In this document: in pieces, positions 33,901 through 41,706 of the stretch
Layout: the number at the start of each line of letters is the position of its first letter
Position numbering within the stretch: the first letter of the stretch is position 1
Assembly: GCA_023430545.1 (NCBI GenBank)
Contig: JAEZAF010000182.1
Coordinates: forward strand, 8,345 to 72,344
DNA: 64,000 nt
Direction of reading: 5' to 3'
Source of the DNA: Chloroflexota bacterium
Lineage (GTDB): Bacteria > Chloroflexota > Anaerolineae > Aggregatilineales > Phototrophicaceae
The notes under the pieces: model-generated
What the model was told of the DNA's origin: nothing
What the model saw: the letters and a program-made list of their open reading frames with translations, nothing else
The model's database searches: none
Made by a program: the position numbers and the translations under genes

Positions 33901-34090
33901 TGCAGCAACAGTAAGTTGCTACAAGCAGTTGCAGCAGCACAAAATTTTTGTGCGGCAGCAGCAGCAGCAACAAGCTGTAATAACCGATTTTGAACCTGAA
34001 GACTCAATAACACCACCCAATTGCAGCAGCATTATGCTGCAACAAGCACTATTCTGCTGCAAAGTGCGGCAGCAAGTTGCAACTTGCTGC
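33901..34090. repeat. GCAGCAAC-rich palindromic repeat cluster
   Basis: The gap between the SGNH gene and the minus-strand operon is filled with GCAGCA/TGCTGC motifs. It includes the 21-base core shared with 8584-8604 (here 33937-33957), a palindrome GCAGCAT-T-ATGCTGC (34026-34040), and a perfect 22-base palindrome at 34069-34090 with arms GCAGCAAGTTG/CAACTTGCTGC. No coding function is seen. Confidence 0.55.
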
Positions 34091-34162
34091 AACGCGGTCC
34101 GAGACATAAACGATAACGGCCGGAAGAATCCGGCCCCATAGGATTTTTAGGCATACCAACGC

Positions 34163-34708
34163 TTAGCCCATCGGCCCGGTGCCGATGCTGCGCACGATCA
34201 CACCCAGCAGCAGCGTGAAGCCCCAGATGTAACTGCCCATCGCGGGGCGCTTCTTCGCCGTCGTCTCGACGAAGATGAAAAACGGCAGCGCCAGGACGGT
34301 CCCGACGCCGTAAATGAGATGTTCAGGCGCACCGGGCTGGATACCCATGCCGAACATCATCACCGCGCCAATCAGCGCCTGAATAAGCATGGTGCCGACC
34401 ACGACAAATGTCCCACGGCGAAACCACGGCGTGACATCACCTTTGCGTACGATGCCGATGATGATGGCTGTCAGCAGCATTGCGATGCCTACGACCAGTC
34501 CATACCGGCTGAGCTGAAAATGAACACTGCTCAGCACAGTGAAAGGCACTGGATTTGGGATCTGGATATAGACTGCCGCGACCGATACCACGATAAACAG
34601 CAGCGAGCCGATCAGCAGCAGGGCGTCCGGCCCTGTGAGGCGCAGAGCGAAGGGCGCATGCTCGCCTTTCCAATCGACCGGCGCTGTATTGAAAGGTGGT
34701 TTGCTCAT
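34163..34708 (-). CDS. four-helix integral membrane protein, unknown function
   Basis: A 181-residue protein with four predicted membrane helices (about 27-50, 69-87, 101-122, 130-147, with a weaker one at 158-175) and a short polar N-terminus. No catalytic motif or family is recognised. Its ATG overlaps the stop of the deaminase gene by four bases (ATGA), so the two are translationally coupled. It is the last gene of a three-gene minus-strand operon. Confidence 0.75.
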   Translation of the reverse strand: MSKPPFNTAPVDWKGEHAPFALRLTGPDALLLIGSLLFIVVSVAAVYIQIPNPVPFTVLSSVHFQLSRYGLVVGIAMLLTAIIIGIVRKGDVTPWFRRGTFVVVGTMLIQALIGAVMMFGMGIQPGAPEHLIYGVGTVLALPFFIFVETTAKKRPAMGSYIWGFTLLLGVIVRSIGTGPMG

Positions 34709-35199
34709 AGCTGCGATGACTTCCAGAAACGTTCGTGTACTGCCAGTCCTTCTTCTTCGAGGACCGGCCCGATAACTTCGGTGGGTTCGGTGCCATGCGC
34801 GAAGATCTCACGGCAGGAGATGGGCAGCCCTCCCCCTGCGATCTCGGTCAGGCGTGCGCTGCTGCATCCGAAGACGACGCGGCGAAAAAACTGCCAGTAA
34901 ATCGCGCCGGAGCACATCGCGCACGGTTCCGTGCTGGTATAGAGCGTACATTCACTCAGGATCTCTGGCGTGAAGGCGTGATTGGCAGCCCGTACCAGAT
35001 TCATCTCGGCATGGGCGGTCACATCACGATCGGTTGCCACGGTGTTCTCCGCCGTCAGGATGATCTTCCCGTCATGGACCAGCAGCGCCCCAAACGGGTG
35101 ATTGCCATGAGCGACGGCCTGCTCGGCAAGGCGGTAACAGGTGCGAATATAGGTCTCATGTAACACGGTCTGATTATTTACGTCAATGATGCCAGTCAT
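34705..35199 (-). CDS. CMP/dCMP-deaminase-fold nucleoside deaminase (guanine deaminase-like)
   Basis: A 164-residue zinc deaminase. The zinc site is HAE (His63, Glu65 as proton shuttle) and PCAMC (Cys93, Cys96), with the preceding NHPFGALLV strand typical of guanine deaminase and TadA relatives. A C-terminal GLPISCREIF and ending helix favour the guanine-deaminase side over tRNA editing. I chose the ATG at 35199 with AGGTGA upstream. It starts 2 bases before the end of the upstream membrane protein gene's region (1-base gap) and overlaps the next gene by 4. The operon context does not reveal the substrate. Confidence 0.88.
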   Translation of the reverse strand: MTGIIDVNNQTVLHETYIRTCYRLAEQAVAHGNHPFGALLVHDGKIILTAENTVATDRDVTAHAEMNLVRAANHAFTPEILSECTLYTSTEPCAMCSGAIYWQFFRRVVFGCSSARLTEIAGGGLPISCREIFAHGTEPTEVIGPVLEEEGLAVHERFWKSSQL

Positions 35200-35200
35200 G

Positions 35201-36019
35201 CTAATCACCTGCTGCGTTTCCGGCAGCCTCGGAGAGTTCGCCTTTGCGTTTTGGTGTCACAGGCTCACCTGCGTTGTCAGGCCTGCTGGTAATCAGGAAG
35301 CCAATGAAGATCAGGATTGCGCCCAGCATCTCGCCGAGATACTTATAGGATGGATCACCCAGATGAATCAGCGCGCCGCCCAGTGCCGGCATCAGGCCAC
35401 CCGCAGCGATGAACCAGTTGCCCATCATACGATTGCGCATAATGTCCTTGCGACGGAACAGGATCGACGAATAGATCGCACCACCGACGAGGGCAATCGT
35501 CCCCCACACATTCATGATCGGGGAGAAGAAGCGCACGGTGCCACGAGATTGCAGCGAGAAAATGCCTTCTTTCGTGATTTCACCGGTGGCGGTGTTGCCT
35601 TCCGTTTTGTAGATCTCGGTGATGTCGTGGCCGGGCTGCCATGCGGCCTCATTGAAAGGGGTCAGAAACAGCGTCCAGGGCAGGGTCATCACGCCGACCA
35701 GAATCAGCGCCATATTGATATTCCGGGCGATGCTTCCACGCCGCACCAGCAGATATACCGTTCCCTGACCTAACCATGCGGCCACCATCAGTGCGCCAGC
35801 CCAGTACCAAAGGCCGAAGAAGAAAGGACTCCATACATAATACAGAATGACCTGACTCAGAGTGCCCAGGAAGTACATCACCAGCCCGATACCCCATGCC
35901 AGCAGATGGGGTCGGCGCTTCTGTGACCATCGTCGCAGGACGATAAAGGCGAAAACTGCGGTGATAACCGTGCTGATCATCGATAGAATCAACGGCAGGC
36001 TCAAAGGCAGAGAGGTCAT
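35201..36019 (-). CDS. multi-pass membrane protein, unknown function
   Basis: A 272-residue protein with about seven hydrophobic helices (near 8-28, 39-60, 65-90, 101-121, 168-187, 203-221, 226-244) and a polar C-terminal tail. A loop of about 45 residues lies between helices 4 and 5 (AWQPGHDITEIYKTEGNT). The pattern recalls seven-helix sensor-like membrane modules but without an attached signalling domain. Not recognised. It is the first gene of the operon with the deaminase and the four-helix protein. A minus-strand TACAAT about 70 bases upstream is a weak promoter candidate. Confidence 0.75.
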   Translation of the reverse strand: MTSLPLSLPLILSMISTVITAVFAFIVLRRWSQKRRPHLLAWGIGLVMYFLGTLSQVILYYVWSPFFFGLWYWAGALMVAAWLGQGTVYLLVRRGSIARNINMALILVGVMTLPWTLFLTPFNEAAWQPGHDITEIYKTEGNTATGEITKEGIFSLQSRGTVRFFSPIMNVWGTIALVGGAIYSSILFRRKDIMRNRMMGNWFIAAGGLMPALGGALIHLGDPSYKYLGEMLGAILIFIGFLITSRPDNAGEPVTPKRKGELSEAAGNAAGD

Positions 36020-36220
36020 TTTCTTAGTCCTGAACTGACAGTAAATCTACAAAAATCTATAGAATTGTACCTGTTTCATACATATTTCATAGGATGAAGA
36101 AATGTAAAAGTTATTGTTTATGATTAATACTCTAAAGGGTATCTTAATTCTTCTGTATTGACCGAATGGCGTTTACGAAGTTTGATAGAAGAATGCTTTT
36201 ATTATGTTCAGGATTACGAT

Positions 36221-37675
36221 ATGACTTCAATCACCGCACCTGAGGTCAACACCCCCTCGACCACTTCAAAGCCGCTGGGTAAACTGAGGGAATGGCTTGT
36301 GACGCCATCCCCTGAAATCACGGATGTTGGGGTACGTCGTCAGATCCGTTTGCAGTTAGGGCTGCTGCTGACGTTTATGGTAATCGGTCTGGTCAGTGTA
36401 CTAGCGATACCATTCGTGAATTCCACCAGGCCGGATTTTATGCTCGGGACTGTGCTGAGCCTTTTACTGCTGATTGTCCCCTATGCGATTAGCCGTACCC
36501 GTTACTACCGGATTGGGACGGTCATTCTGCTGGCACTGGCAACAGCGGCCATTCTGTATCCATCGCTTACCGCTGTCAACACCAATTCTCGTGTAATCCC
36601 CCTGCACTTCCTGAGTCTGATTATCATTCTGGCAAGTCTGCTGATGGAAAAGCGCTACGTCGTCATCGTCATCGGCTTGATGCTTGTCGGTATGCTCGCA
36701 ATGTACATCGCTGACAACACGATGTGGACCACAACTGCACCCATGATTCTGATGATGGCCAGTTCCGCGCTGCTGCTCGTCTTCCTGAATCACCGTGACG
36801 CGCTTGAACAGGATCGACAGAAGGAACTGGTCGGAGCGCTGGCACGGGCCGAAAGCGCGGCTGAAGCAGAACACCGTATCAATGATGAACTCGAAAGCCG
36901 GAACCTGCAGCTTGCACGTGCCAACGCGCTGATCAAGGAAACCACGCGTCTGAAGTCGGAATTCCTCTCGACAATGTCACATGAACTGCGCACACCGCTG
37001 AATGCTATTCGCGGGTTTACCGGTATTCTGCTGGAAGGCATGGGTGGCGAAATCGATGAGGATGCCCGCCACATGCTCACTCGTGTGGATGCCAACAGTG
37101 AACGCCTTCTCGGTCTGATTAATGACGTGCTGGACATCGCCAAGATCGAAGCAGGCCGCATGGAACTGCTCTCTGAACCGATCAGTCCATACGAACTGGC
37201 GAACCAGTGGCAGTCCCAGATGAGTGTACTGGCCGAACAGAAGGGCATCAAATTCGAAGTCACCGTAGATGACAATCTTCCTGATACCATCGTCGGAGAC
37301 GGACCGCGTTTGACACAGATCGCAACTAATCTGCTTTCGAACGCCTTCAAATTTACCAAAGAAGGGAAGGTCGTGTTGAACGTCCGGCGCGATGCGGATA
37401 ACTGGACGATCAGCGTGAAGGACACAGGGATTGGCATCCCCCCTCATGCACTGAATTACATTTTCGAGGAATTTCGTCAGGTCGATGGTTCTACGAAGCG
37501 TGAACACGGCGGAACAGGTCTTGGTCTGGCAATCACACGTACACTCTGCCGCATGATGGGCGGGAACATCAACGTGCGCAGTGAGTTAGGTCAGGGCAGT
37601 GAATTCATCGTCACACTGCCGCTGAACAGGCAGGAAGTCGATGAAACGCAGCGCTTTGAACCACTCACACAGTAA
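36221..37675 (+). CDS. membrane sensor histidine kinase
   Basis: A 484-residue sensor kinase. Six or so membrane helices (about 45-190) make an integral membrane sensor region with no large outer domain. A coiled-coil linker (about 200-245) connects to HisKA with SHELRTPLNAI (His254) and HATPase_c (N box NLLSNAFKFT, G1 DTGIGIP, G2 GGTGLGLAI). All catalytic motifs are present. The start at 36221 has AGGA 8 bases upstream; an upstream TTG (36158) looks spurious. It is 35 bases before two single-domain receivers that are probably its partners. Signal unknown. Confidence 0.93.
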   Translation: MTSITAPEVNTPSTTSKPLGKLREWLVTPSPEITDVGVRRQIRLQLGLLLTFMVIGLVSVLAIPFVNSTRPDFMLGTVLSLLLLIVPYAISRTRYYRIGTVILLALATAAILYPSLTAVNTNSRVIPLHFLSLIIILASLLMEKRYVVIVIGLMLVGMLAMYIADNTMWTTTAPMILMMASSALLLVFLNHRDALEQDRQKELVGALARAESAAEAEHRINDELESRNLQLARANALIKETTRLKSEFLSTMSHELRTPLNAIRGFTGILLEGMGGEIDEDARHMLTRVDANSERLLGLINDVLDIAKIEAGRMELLSEPISPYELANQWQSQMSVLAEQKGIKFEVTVDDNLPDTIVGDGPRLTQIATNLLSNAFKFTKEGKVVLNVRRDADNWTISVKDTGIGIPPHALNYIFEEFRQVDGSTKREHGGTGLGLAITRTLCRMMGGNINVRSELGQGSEFIVTLPLNRQEVDETQRFEPLTQ

Positions 37676-37710
37676 GCATAAGTAAACAGCGAGTTCGCTG
37701 AGGGATTTGA

Positions 37711-38142
37711 ATGACAACAGCAGCAATTCGTCGGGATATTCTGAAGGGTTGGAATGTCCTGATTGCCGATGATGAACCCGATAGTCTGGAAGTTGCCACA
37801 CGAATCCTGCGCTATTATGGAGCCAATGTGACGACTGCCGGAAATGGTCAGGAAGCGCTGGATCTGGTGGTAAAGGCCGCACCACGCTTTATCATCTCTG
37901 ACCTGTCGATGCCAGTTGTAGATGGATGGGGGCTGTTATACGAACTGAAGAAGAACCCTGACACCGCCGATATCCCGGTTATTGCGCTCACCGCACATTC
38001 CATGACAGGGGATCGCCAGCGGGCAGTTGACGCGGGCTTCCATAACTATCTGGTCAAACCATTGACCGCCGCGAATTTTATGCGCGATCTGCTTCAACTG
38101 CTGATGGCAGAACCTTCACTGGCCCCTGAACTTGGCGGATAG
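37711..38142 (+). CDS. single-domain response regulator (receiver)
   Basis: A 143-residue CheY-like receiver with no output domain. The acidic pocket is ADDEPD (Asp20, Asp21), the phospho-acceptor Asp64 is in IISDLSMP, and Thr94 and Lys116 (LVKPL) complete the site. It lies 35 bases after the histidine kinase and 17 before a second receiver, so it is very probably part of the same phosphorelay, acting by protein contact and not by DNA binding. Confidence 0.92.
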   Translation: MTTAAIRRDILKGWNVLIADDEPDSLEVATRILRYYGANVTTAGNGQEALDLVVKAAPRFIISDLSMPVVDGWGLLYELKKNPDTADIPVIALTAHSMTGDRQRAVDAGFHNYLVKPLTAANFMRDLLQLLMAEPSLAPELGG

Positions 38143-38159
38143 CCCAAAGGAGAATAACA

Positions 38160-38519
38160 ATGAGAGACTGGAATCTGCTGGTTGTGGAAGATGACCCCGA
38201 TGGACAGGAAGTTGTCAGCCGTCTGCTGACTTACCGCAAGGTACAGCATGACACGGCAGGTAATGCCGAAGATGCGCTGAAACAGCTTGATAATCGCACC
38301 GGTGTCATTATCGATCTCAATCTTCCGGGTATGGACGGATGGACACTGCTTCAGCAAATCAGAAACAACCCACAGACGGCTGATCTGCCGTGTGTGGCGA
38401 TCACTGCCTATCACTCTGCTGAACTGGCGGTGAAGGCCATTGAAAGCGGATTCGTTGCCTATTTCCCCAAGCCGCTGGACACCACCTCGTTTGTGCGCGA
38501 ACTCGAACGGGTAATGTAG
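38160..38519 (+). CDS. single-domain response regulator (receiver)
   Basis: A 119-residue receiver. The acidic pair is in VVEDDPD, the phospho-acceptor is Asp52 (IIDLNLPGMDG), and Thr82 and Lys104 (FPKPL) are present. AAAGGAG lies ahead of its ATG. It is third in the kinase-receiver-receiver operon. Like its neighbour it has no effector domain, so the output must be another protein, possibly a competing sink for phosphate. The operon ends at a strong terminator. Confidence 0.92.
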   Translation: MRDWNLLVVEDDPDGQEVVSRLLTYRKVQHDTAGNAEDALKQLDNRTGVIIDLNLPGMDGWTLLQQIRNNPQTADLPCVAITAYHSAELAVKAIESGFVAYFPKPLDTTSFVRELERVM

Positions 38520-38537
38520 GCGTCTGTCGCCTCGATA

Positions 38538-38569
38538 CAAAAGACCGGAAGTTAGCTTCCGGTCTTTTG
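38538..38569. terminator. bidirectional terminator between the receiver and GT87 genes
   Basis: Perfect 14-base arms CAAAAGACCGGAAG/CTTCCGGTCTTTTG with a 4-base loop, ending 3 bases from the stop of the converging gene. It has A/T runs on both sides. Confidence 0.9.
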
Positions 38570-38571
38570 TT

Positions 38572-39843
38572 TTATCCTTCCCAGAGTGCTGATGTATCAG
38601 GAGCGACCCCCACCTGCTGATGACTCCGTCGCTGAAGCAGCGCTGCCAGCACGAAGGTCACCAGCCATATCCACGGGAACCACCAGAAGCGGATTTCATC
38701 ACTGTCTGTACTCAGGCGAATGGCGACAGCCCCGCCCCATGTGACAACGTATCCCAAAAGCAGGACACCACGTGCCCACCAGGACGGCGTTATTGCCATC
38801 AGCCGAAACCACAGTGGCAGGATCAGTACAAAATCCCATGTCCATGCATAAGGCGAGACTAACAGCGTCAGCATCAGGTTCCAGCTCATCGCAGTTACGG
38901 GATCGATGTGCCTGCCGTGTCCCGAACGGCTGGTGTATCCCCACATCCAGACAGTGATAATGATCGCAACAACCAGAAGCAGTCCCCACAGTGCAATACC
39001 GATGCCATCCCCCATCAGGAACCTGAAGGCCACCAGACTCGAAGGCTGCGCCCACTGGAGGTTGCGCGAAAAGGCGATCTGCATCCCACTCAGCCATTCA
39101 GGGGATGCGATCCAGAGTGGAAGTGTCAGCACGGCGGATGTGACAGTTCCTGACAAACCAAGACGGAGGAGTGCACTCCATCGTCCCTGATGCCACGCGT
39201 ACACTGCCAGACCGAGCAAGGGAAGCAAAATCAACTGCGGTTTCGCCGTCGCCAGCGCGATCAGGATGCCGGTCAGCACCCATTGTCGTCGCTGTCCAGC
39301 GTAAACCGCCAGCAGCATCAGTACCACCGCGAATAAACTAAACTGTCCGAGGACGAGATGCGAGATCGTTGGGACGAAACCGAAGCCACCGATCAGCAGT
39401 CCTGTCATCAGACCGAGTGAGACTTTGCTCTGACCTTCAGAAGGACGGGTTGACAGTCGGTAAATAACGACCAGGCAAAGCAGGGATGCCAGAAACCAGA
39501 GAGCGGTTGCCTGATGTTCTGTCAACCAGCCGAGTGGAAACAATGCACCGATGATCGTCGGCATCCAGATCGGATTGCCGAACCTGAACAGGTCGTCCAA
39601 CAGATACGGGTTTTTGCCGTGGATGAGCTGATAAGCTGGGCCCCACAGGTTATTGCGAAAATCCCAGCTTGTCGCCCGCCAGTTGAGGACCAGCATGGCA
39701 GTCCCGGCCAGCACCGCGACGATCAGCAGGGTGCTGATCAGGCGTCGAATGCGTGGATCGGTAATCAGCAGGCGTGACGTATTGGCTGCATTTTCGGCAG
39801 TATTGGGTTCATCTGAAGAAGCAAAGTGCGTCTGACTCATCAT
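38572..39843 (-). CDS. GT87 (DUF2029)-like polyprenyl-phosphate mannosyltransferase
   Basis: A 423-residue integral membrane protein with about ten helices. The first outer loop, DFRNNLWGPAYQLIHGKNPYLLD, with its Asp, and the later HLVLGQFSLFAVVLMLLA and ALATAKPQLILLPLL segments match the GT-C family 87 pattern known from mycobacterial alpha-mannosyltransferases. It would use a lipid-linked sugar on the outer membrane face. It is 25 bases downstream of the carboxyltransferase gene on the same strand, perhaps by chance. Sugar and acceptor unknown. Confidence 0.8.
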   Translation of the reverse strand: MMSQTHFASSDEPNTAENAANTSRLLITDPRIRRLISTLLIVAVLAGTAMLVLNWRATSWDFRNNLWGPAYQLIHGKNPYLLDDLFRFGNPIWMPTIIGALFPLGWLTEHQATALWFLASLLCLVVIYRLSTRPSEGQSKVSLGLMTGLLIGGFGFVPTISHLVLGQFSLFAVVLMLLAVYAGQRRQWVLTGILIALATAKPQLILLPLLGLAVYAWHQGRWSALLRLGLSGTVTSAVLTLPLWIASPEWLSGMQIAFSRNLQWAQPSSLVAFRFLMGDGIGIALWGLLLVVAIIITVWMWGYTSRSGHGRHIDPVTAMSWNLMLTLLVSPYAWTWDFVLILPLWFRLMAITPSWWARGVLLLGYVVTWGGAVAIRLSTDSDEIRFWWFPWIWLVTFVLAALLQRRSHQQVGVAPDTSALWEG

Positions 39844-39868
39844 CCGGTTCCGTAAGTGATTTGATCTG

Positions 39869-41479
39869 CTACATCCTGAAGACGCCGTACTGCGTCGGCG
39901 CGATAGGTTGATTGAGACAGGCGCTCAGGGCGAGACCGAGGACGCGCCGTGTCTGTGCCGGGTCAAGAATGCCATCATCCCACAGACGCGCTGTTGAGTA
40001 ATAGGGTTCACCTTCGCGCTCGTATTTGTCCAGAATGGGCTGCTTGAAGGCCGTCTGTTCCTCGGCTGTCATATCCGGTTGACCATCCCGCGCCAGTTGA
40101 TCGCGTTTGATCGTCAGCAGTACGTTGGCGGCCTGTTCACCGCCCATCACGCTGATACGGGCATTCGGCCACATCCATAGAAAGCGCGGCCCATAGGCCC
40201 GGCCGCACATGCCGTAATTTCCCGCACCAAAACTTCCCCCAATAATCAATGTCAGCTTAGGAACGTTAGCATTGGCGACGGCATGGACCATCTTCGCGCC
40301 GTCTTTGGCAATCCCGCCAGTTTCATAGTCCCGCCCGACCATAAAGCCGGTGATGTTCTGAAGGAACAGCAGCGGAATCCCCCGTGCAGTACACAACTCC
40401 ACAAAGTGCGCACCTTTCAGCGCGGACTCACTGAAGAGCACGCCGTTATTGCCGATAATCCCGACCGGATAGCCCTCGATATTGGCGAATCCGCAGACCA
40501 GTGTATCACCGTAGCGCGCCTTGAATTCCCGGAAGCGGCTGCCATCGACCAGACGGGCGATCACCTCGCGCACATCATAGCCTTCGCGGAAGGTAGTCGG
40601 GATGACACCGTACAGTTCTTCAGTCGGATACAGCGGCTCCTCCGGCGGTGTGAGCTTCAGATCGATGCGCTTTTTGCGATTAAGGGTCTCCACAATATCG
40701 CGCACGATCTCCAGAGCGTGGTCATCATCTTCGGCAAAGTGATCGGCGACACCGGAGATACGGGTGTGGACATCTGCGCCGCCGAGTTCCTCCGCCGTGA
40801 CTTCTTCGCCGGTCGCCGCCTTGACCAGCGGCGGCCCTGCCAGAAAGATCGTCCCGGTCCCTTTGACGATCACGGTTTCATCACTCATCGCAGGGACGTA
40901 TGCGCCGCCAGCGGTACAGCTTCCCATCACACAGGCGATCTGTGGGATACCTGCTGCACTCATCCGCGCCTGATTGTAGAAGATACGGCCAAAATCATCG
41001 CTGTCCGGGAAGACTTCATCCTGCATCGGCAGGAATGCGCCACCGCTGTCTACCAGATAGATGCAGGGCAGGTTGTTGTCCAGTGCGATCTGCTGGGCGC
41101 GCAGATGTTTGCGGACGGTCATTGGATAGTATGAACCGCCTTTGACCGTCGCATCGTTGGCGACAATCAGGCATTCGGTCCCGCTGACGCGCCCAATACC
41201 TGTGACGATACCTGCGGCTGGCGTACGATCTTCATACAGATCCCACGCGGCCAGAGGTGCGATTTCCAGAAAGGGTGCGCCGGGATCGAGAAGTTTATCG
41301 ATGCGATCGCGCACAAACAGCTTGCCCTGTTCGCGCTGGCGCTGCTGATAGCGTTCGCCGCCGCCTTCGTAGACTTCCGCCAGACGCTGTTGAAGCTGAT
41401 CTGCAAGTGCACGGTTATGGGCATCGTTCTGTCGAAAGCGCTCGTCCTTTGATGAAATGTGGGACTCCAGAATTTCCAT
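39869..41479 (-). CDS. acyl-CoA carboxylase, carboxyltransferase (beta) subunit
   Basis: A 536-residue carboxyltransferase of the methylcrotonoyl/propionyl/geranyl-CoA carboxylase family. The N- and C-lobes of the crotonase-type fold are both present: GSCTAGGAYVPAMSDE and, in the second half, NITGFMVGRDYETGGIAKDGAKMV and GGSFGAGNYGMCGRAY. The sequence is closest in style to methylcrotonoyl-CoA carboxylase beta (leucine breakdown). The biotin carboxylase/BCCP partner is not in the window, so the acyl-CoA substrate is not certain. Confidence 0.9.
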   Translation of the reverse strand: MEILESHISSKDERFRQNDAHNRALADQLQQRLAEVYEGGGERYQQRQREQGKLFVRDRIDKLLDPGAPFLEIAPLAAWDLYEDRTPAAGIVTGIGRVSGTECLIVANDATVKGGSYYPMTVRKHLRAQQIALDNNLPCIYLVDSGGAFLPMQDEVFPDSDDFGRIFYNQARMSAAGIPQIACVMGSCTAGGAYVPAMSDETVIVKGTGTIFLAGPPLVKAATGEEVTAEELGGADVHTRISGVADHFAEDDDHALEIVRDIVETLNRKKRIDLKLTPPEEPLYPTEELYGVIPTTFREGYDVREVIARLVDGSRFREFKARYGDTLVCGFANIEGYPVGIIGNNGVLFSESALKGAHFVELCTARGIPLLFLQNITGFMVGRDYETGGIAKDGAKMVHAVANANVPKLTLIIGGSFGAGNYGMCGRAYGPRFLWMWPNARISVMGGEQAANVLLTIKRDQLARDGQPDMTAEEQTAFKQPILDKYEREGEPYYSTARLWDDGILDPAQTRRVLGLALSACLNQPIAPTQYGVFRM

Positions 41480-41706
41480 AAAGCTCGTGTTTCCTTCCCA
41501 AAATAGTTGAAAACAGATCGTTGATAAGGGCGCTAAAGATTTGTATTGTCACTGGCATAGCTGTTCAACCAGTATATTGGAAGATTCAGAGGGCTTCAAA
41601 GCGTCTGAAACGGGACACAATTTAACACGGTCTCGAGTGAAGGTGATGATTCTGACTCAGAACTCCACAAACACCTTAAAAAGAGATACCCTTCTCTAAG
41701 GTTGTG

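Noticed and set aside
33901..34090. CRISPR-like array
   Set aside because: The repeats are short, variable and palindromic, with no regular spacers and no cas genes in the window.
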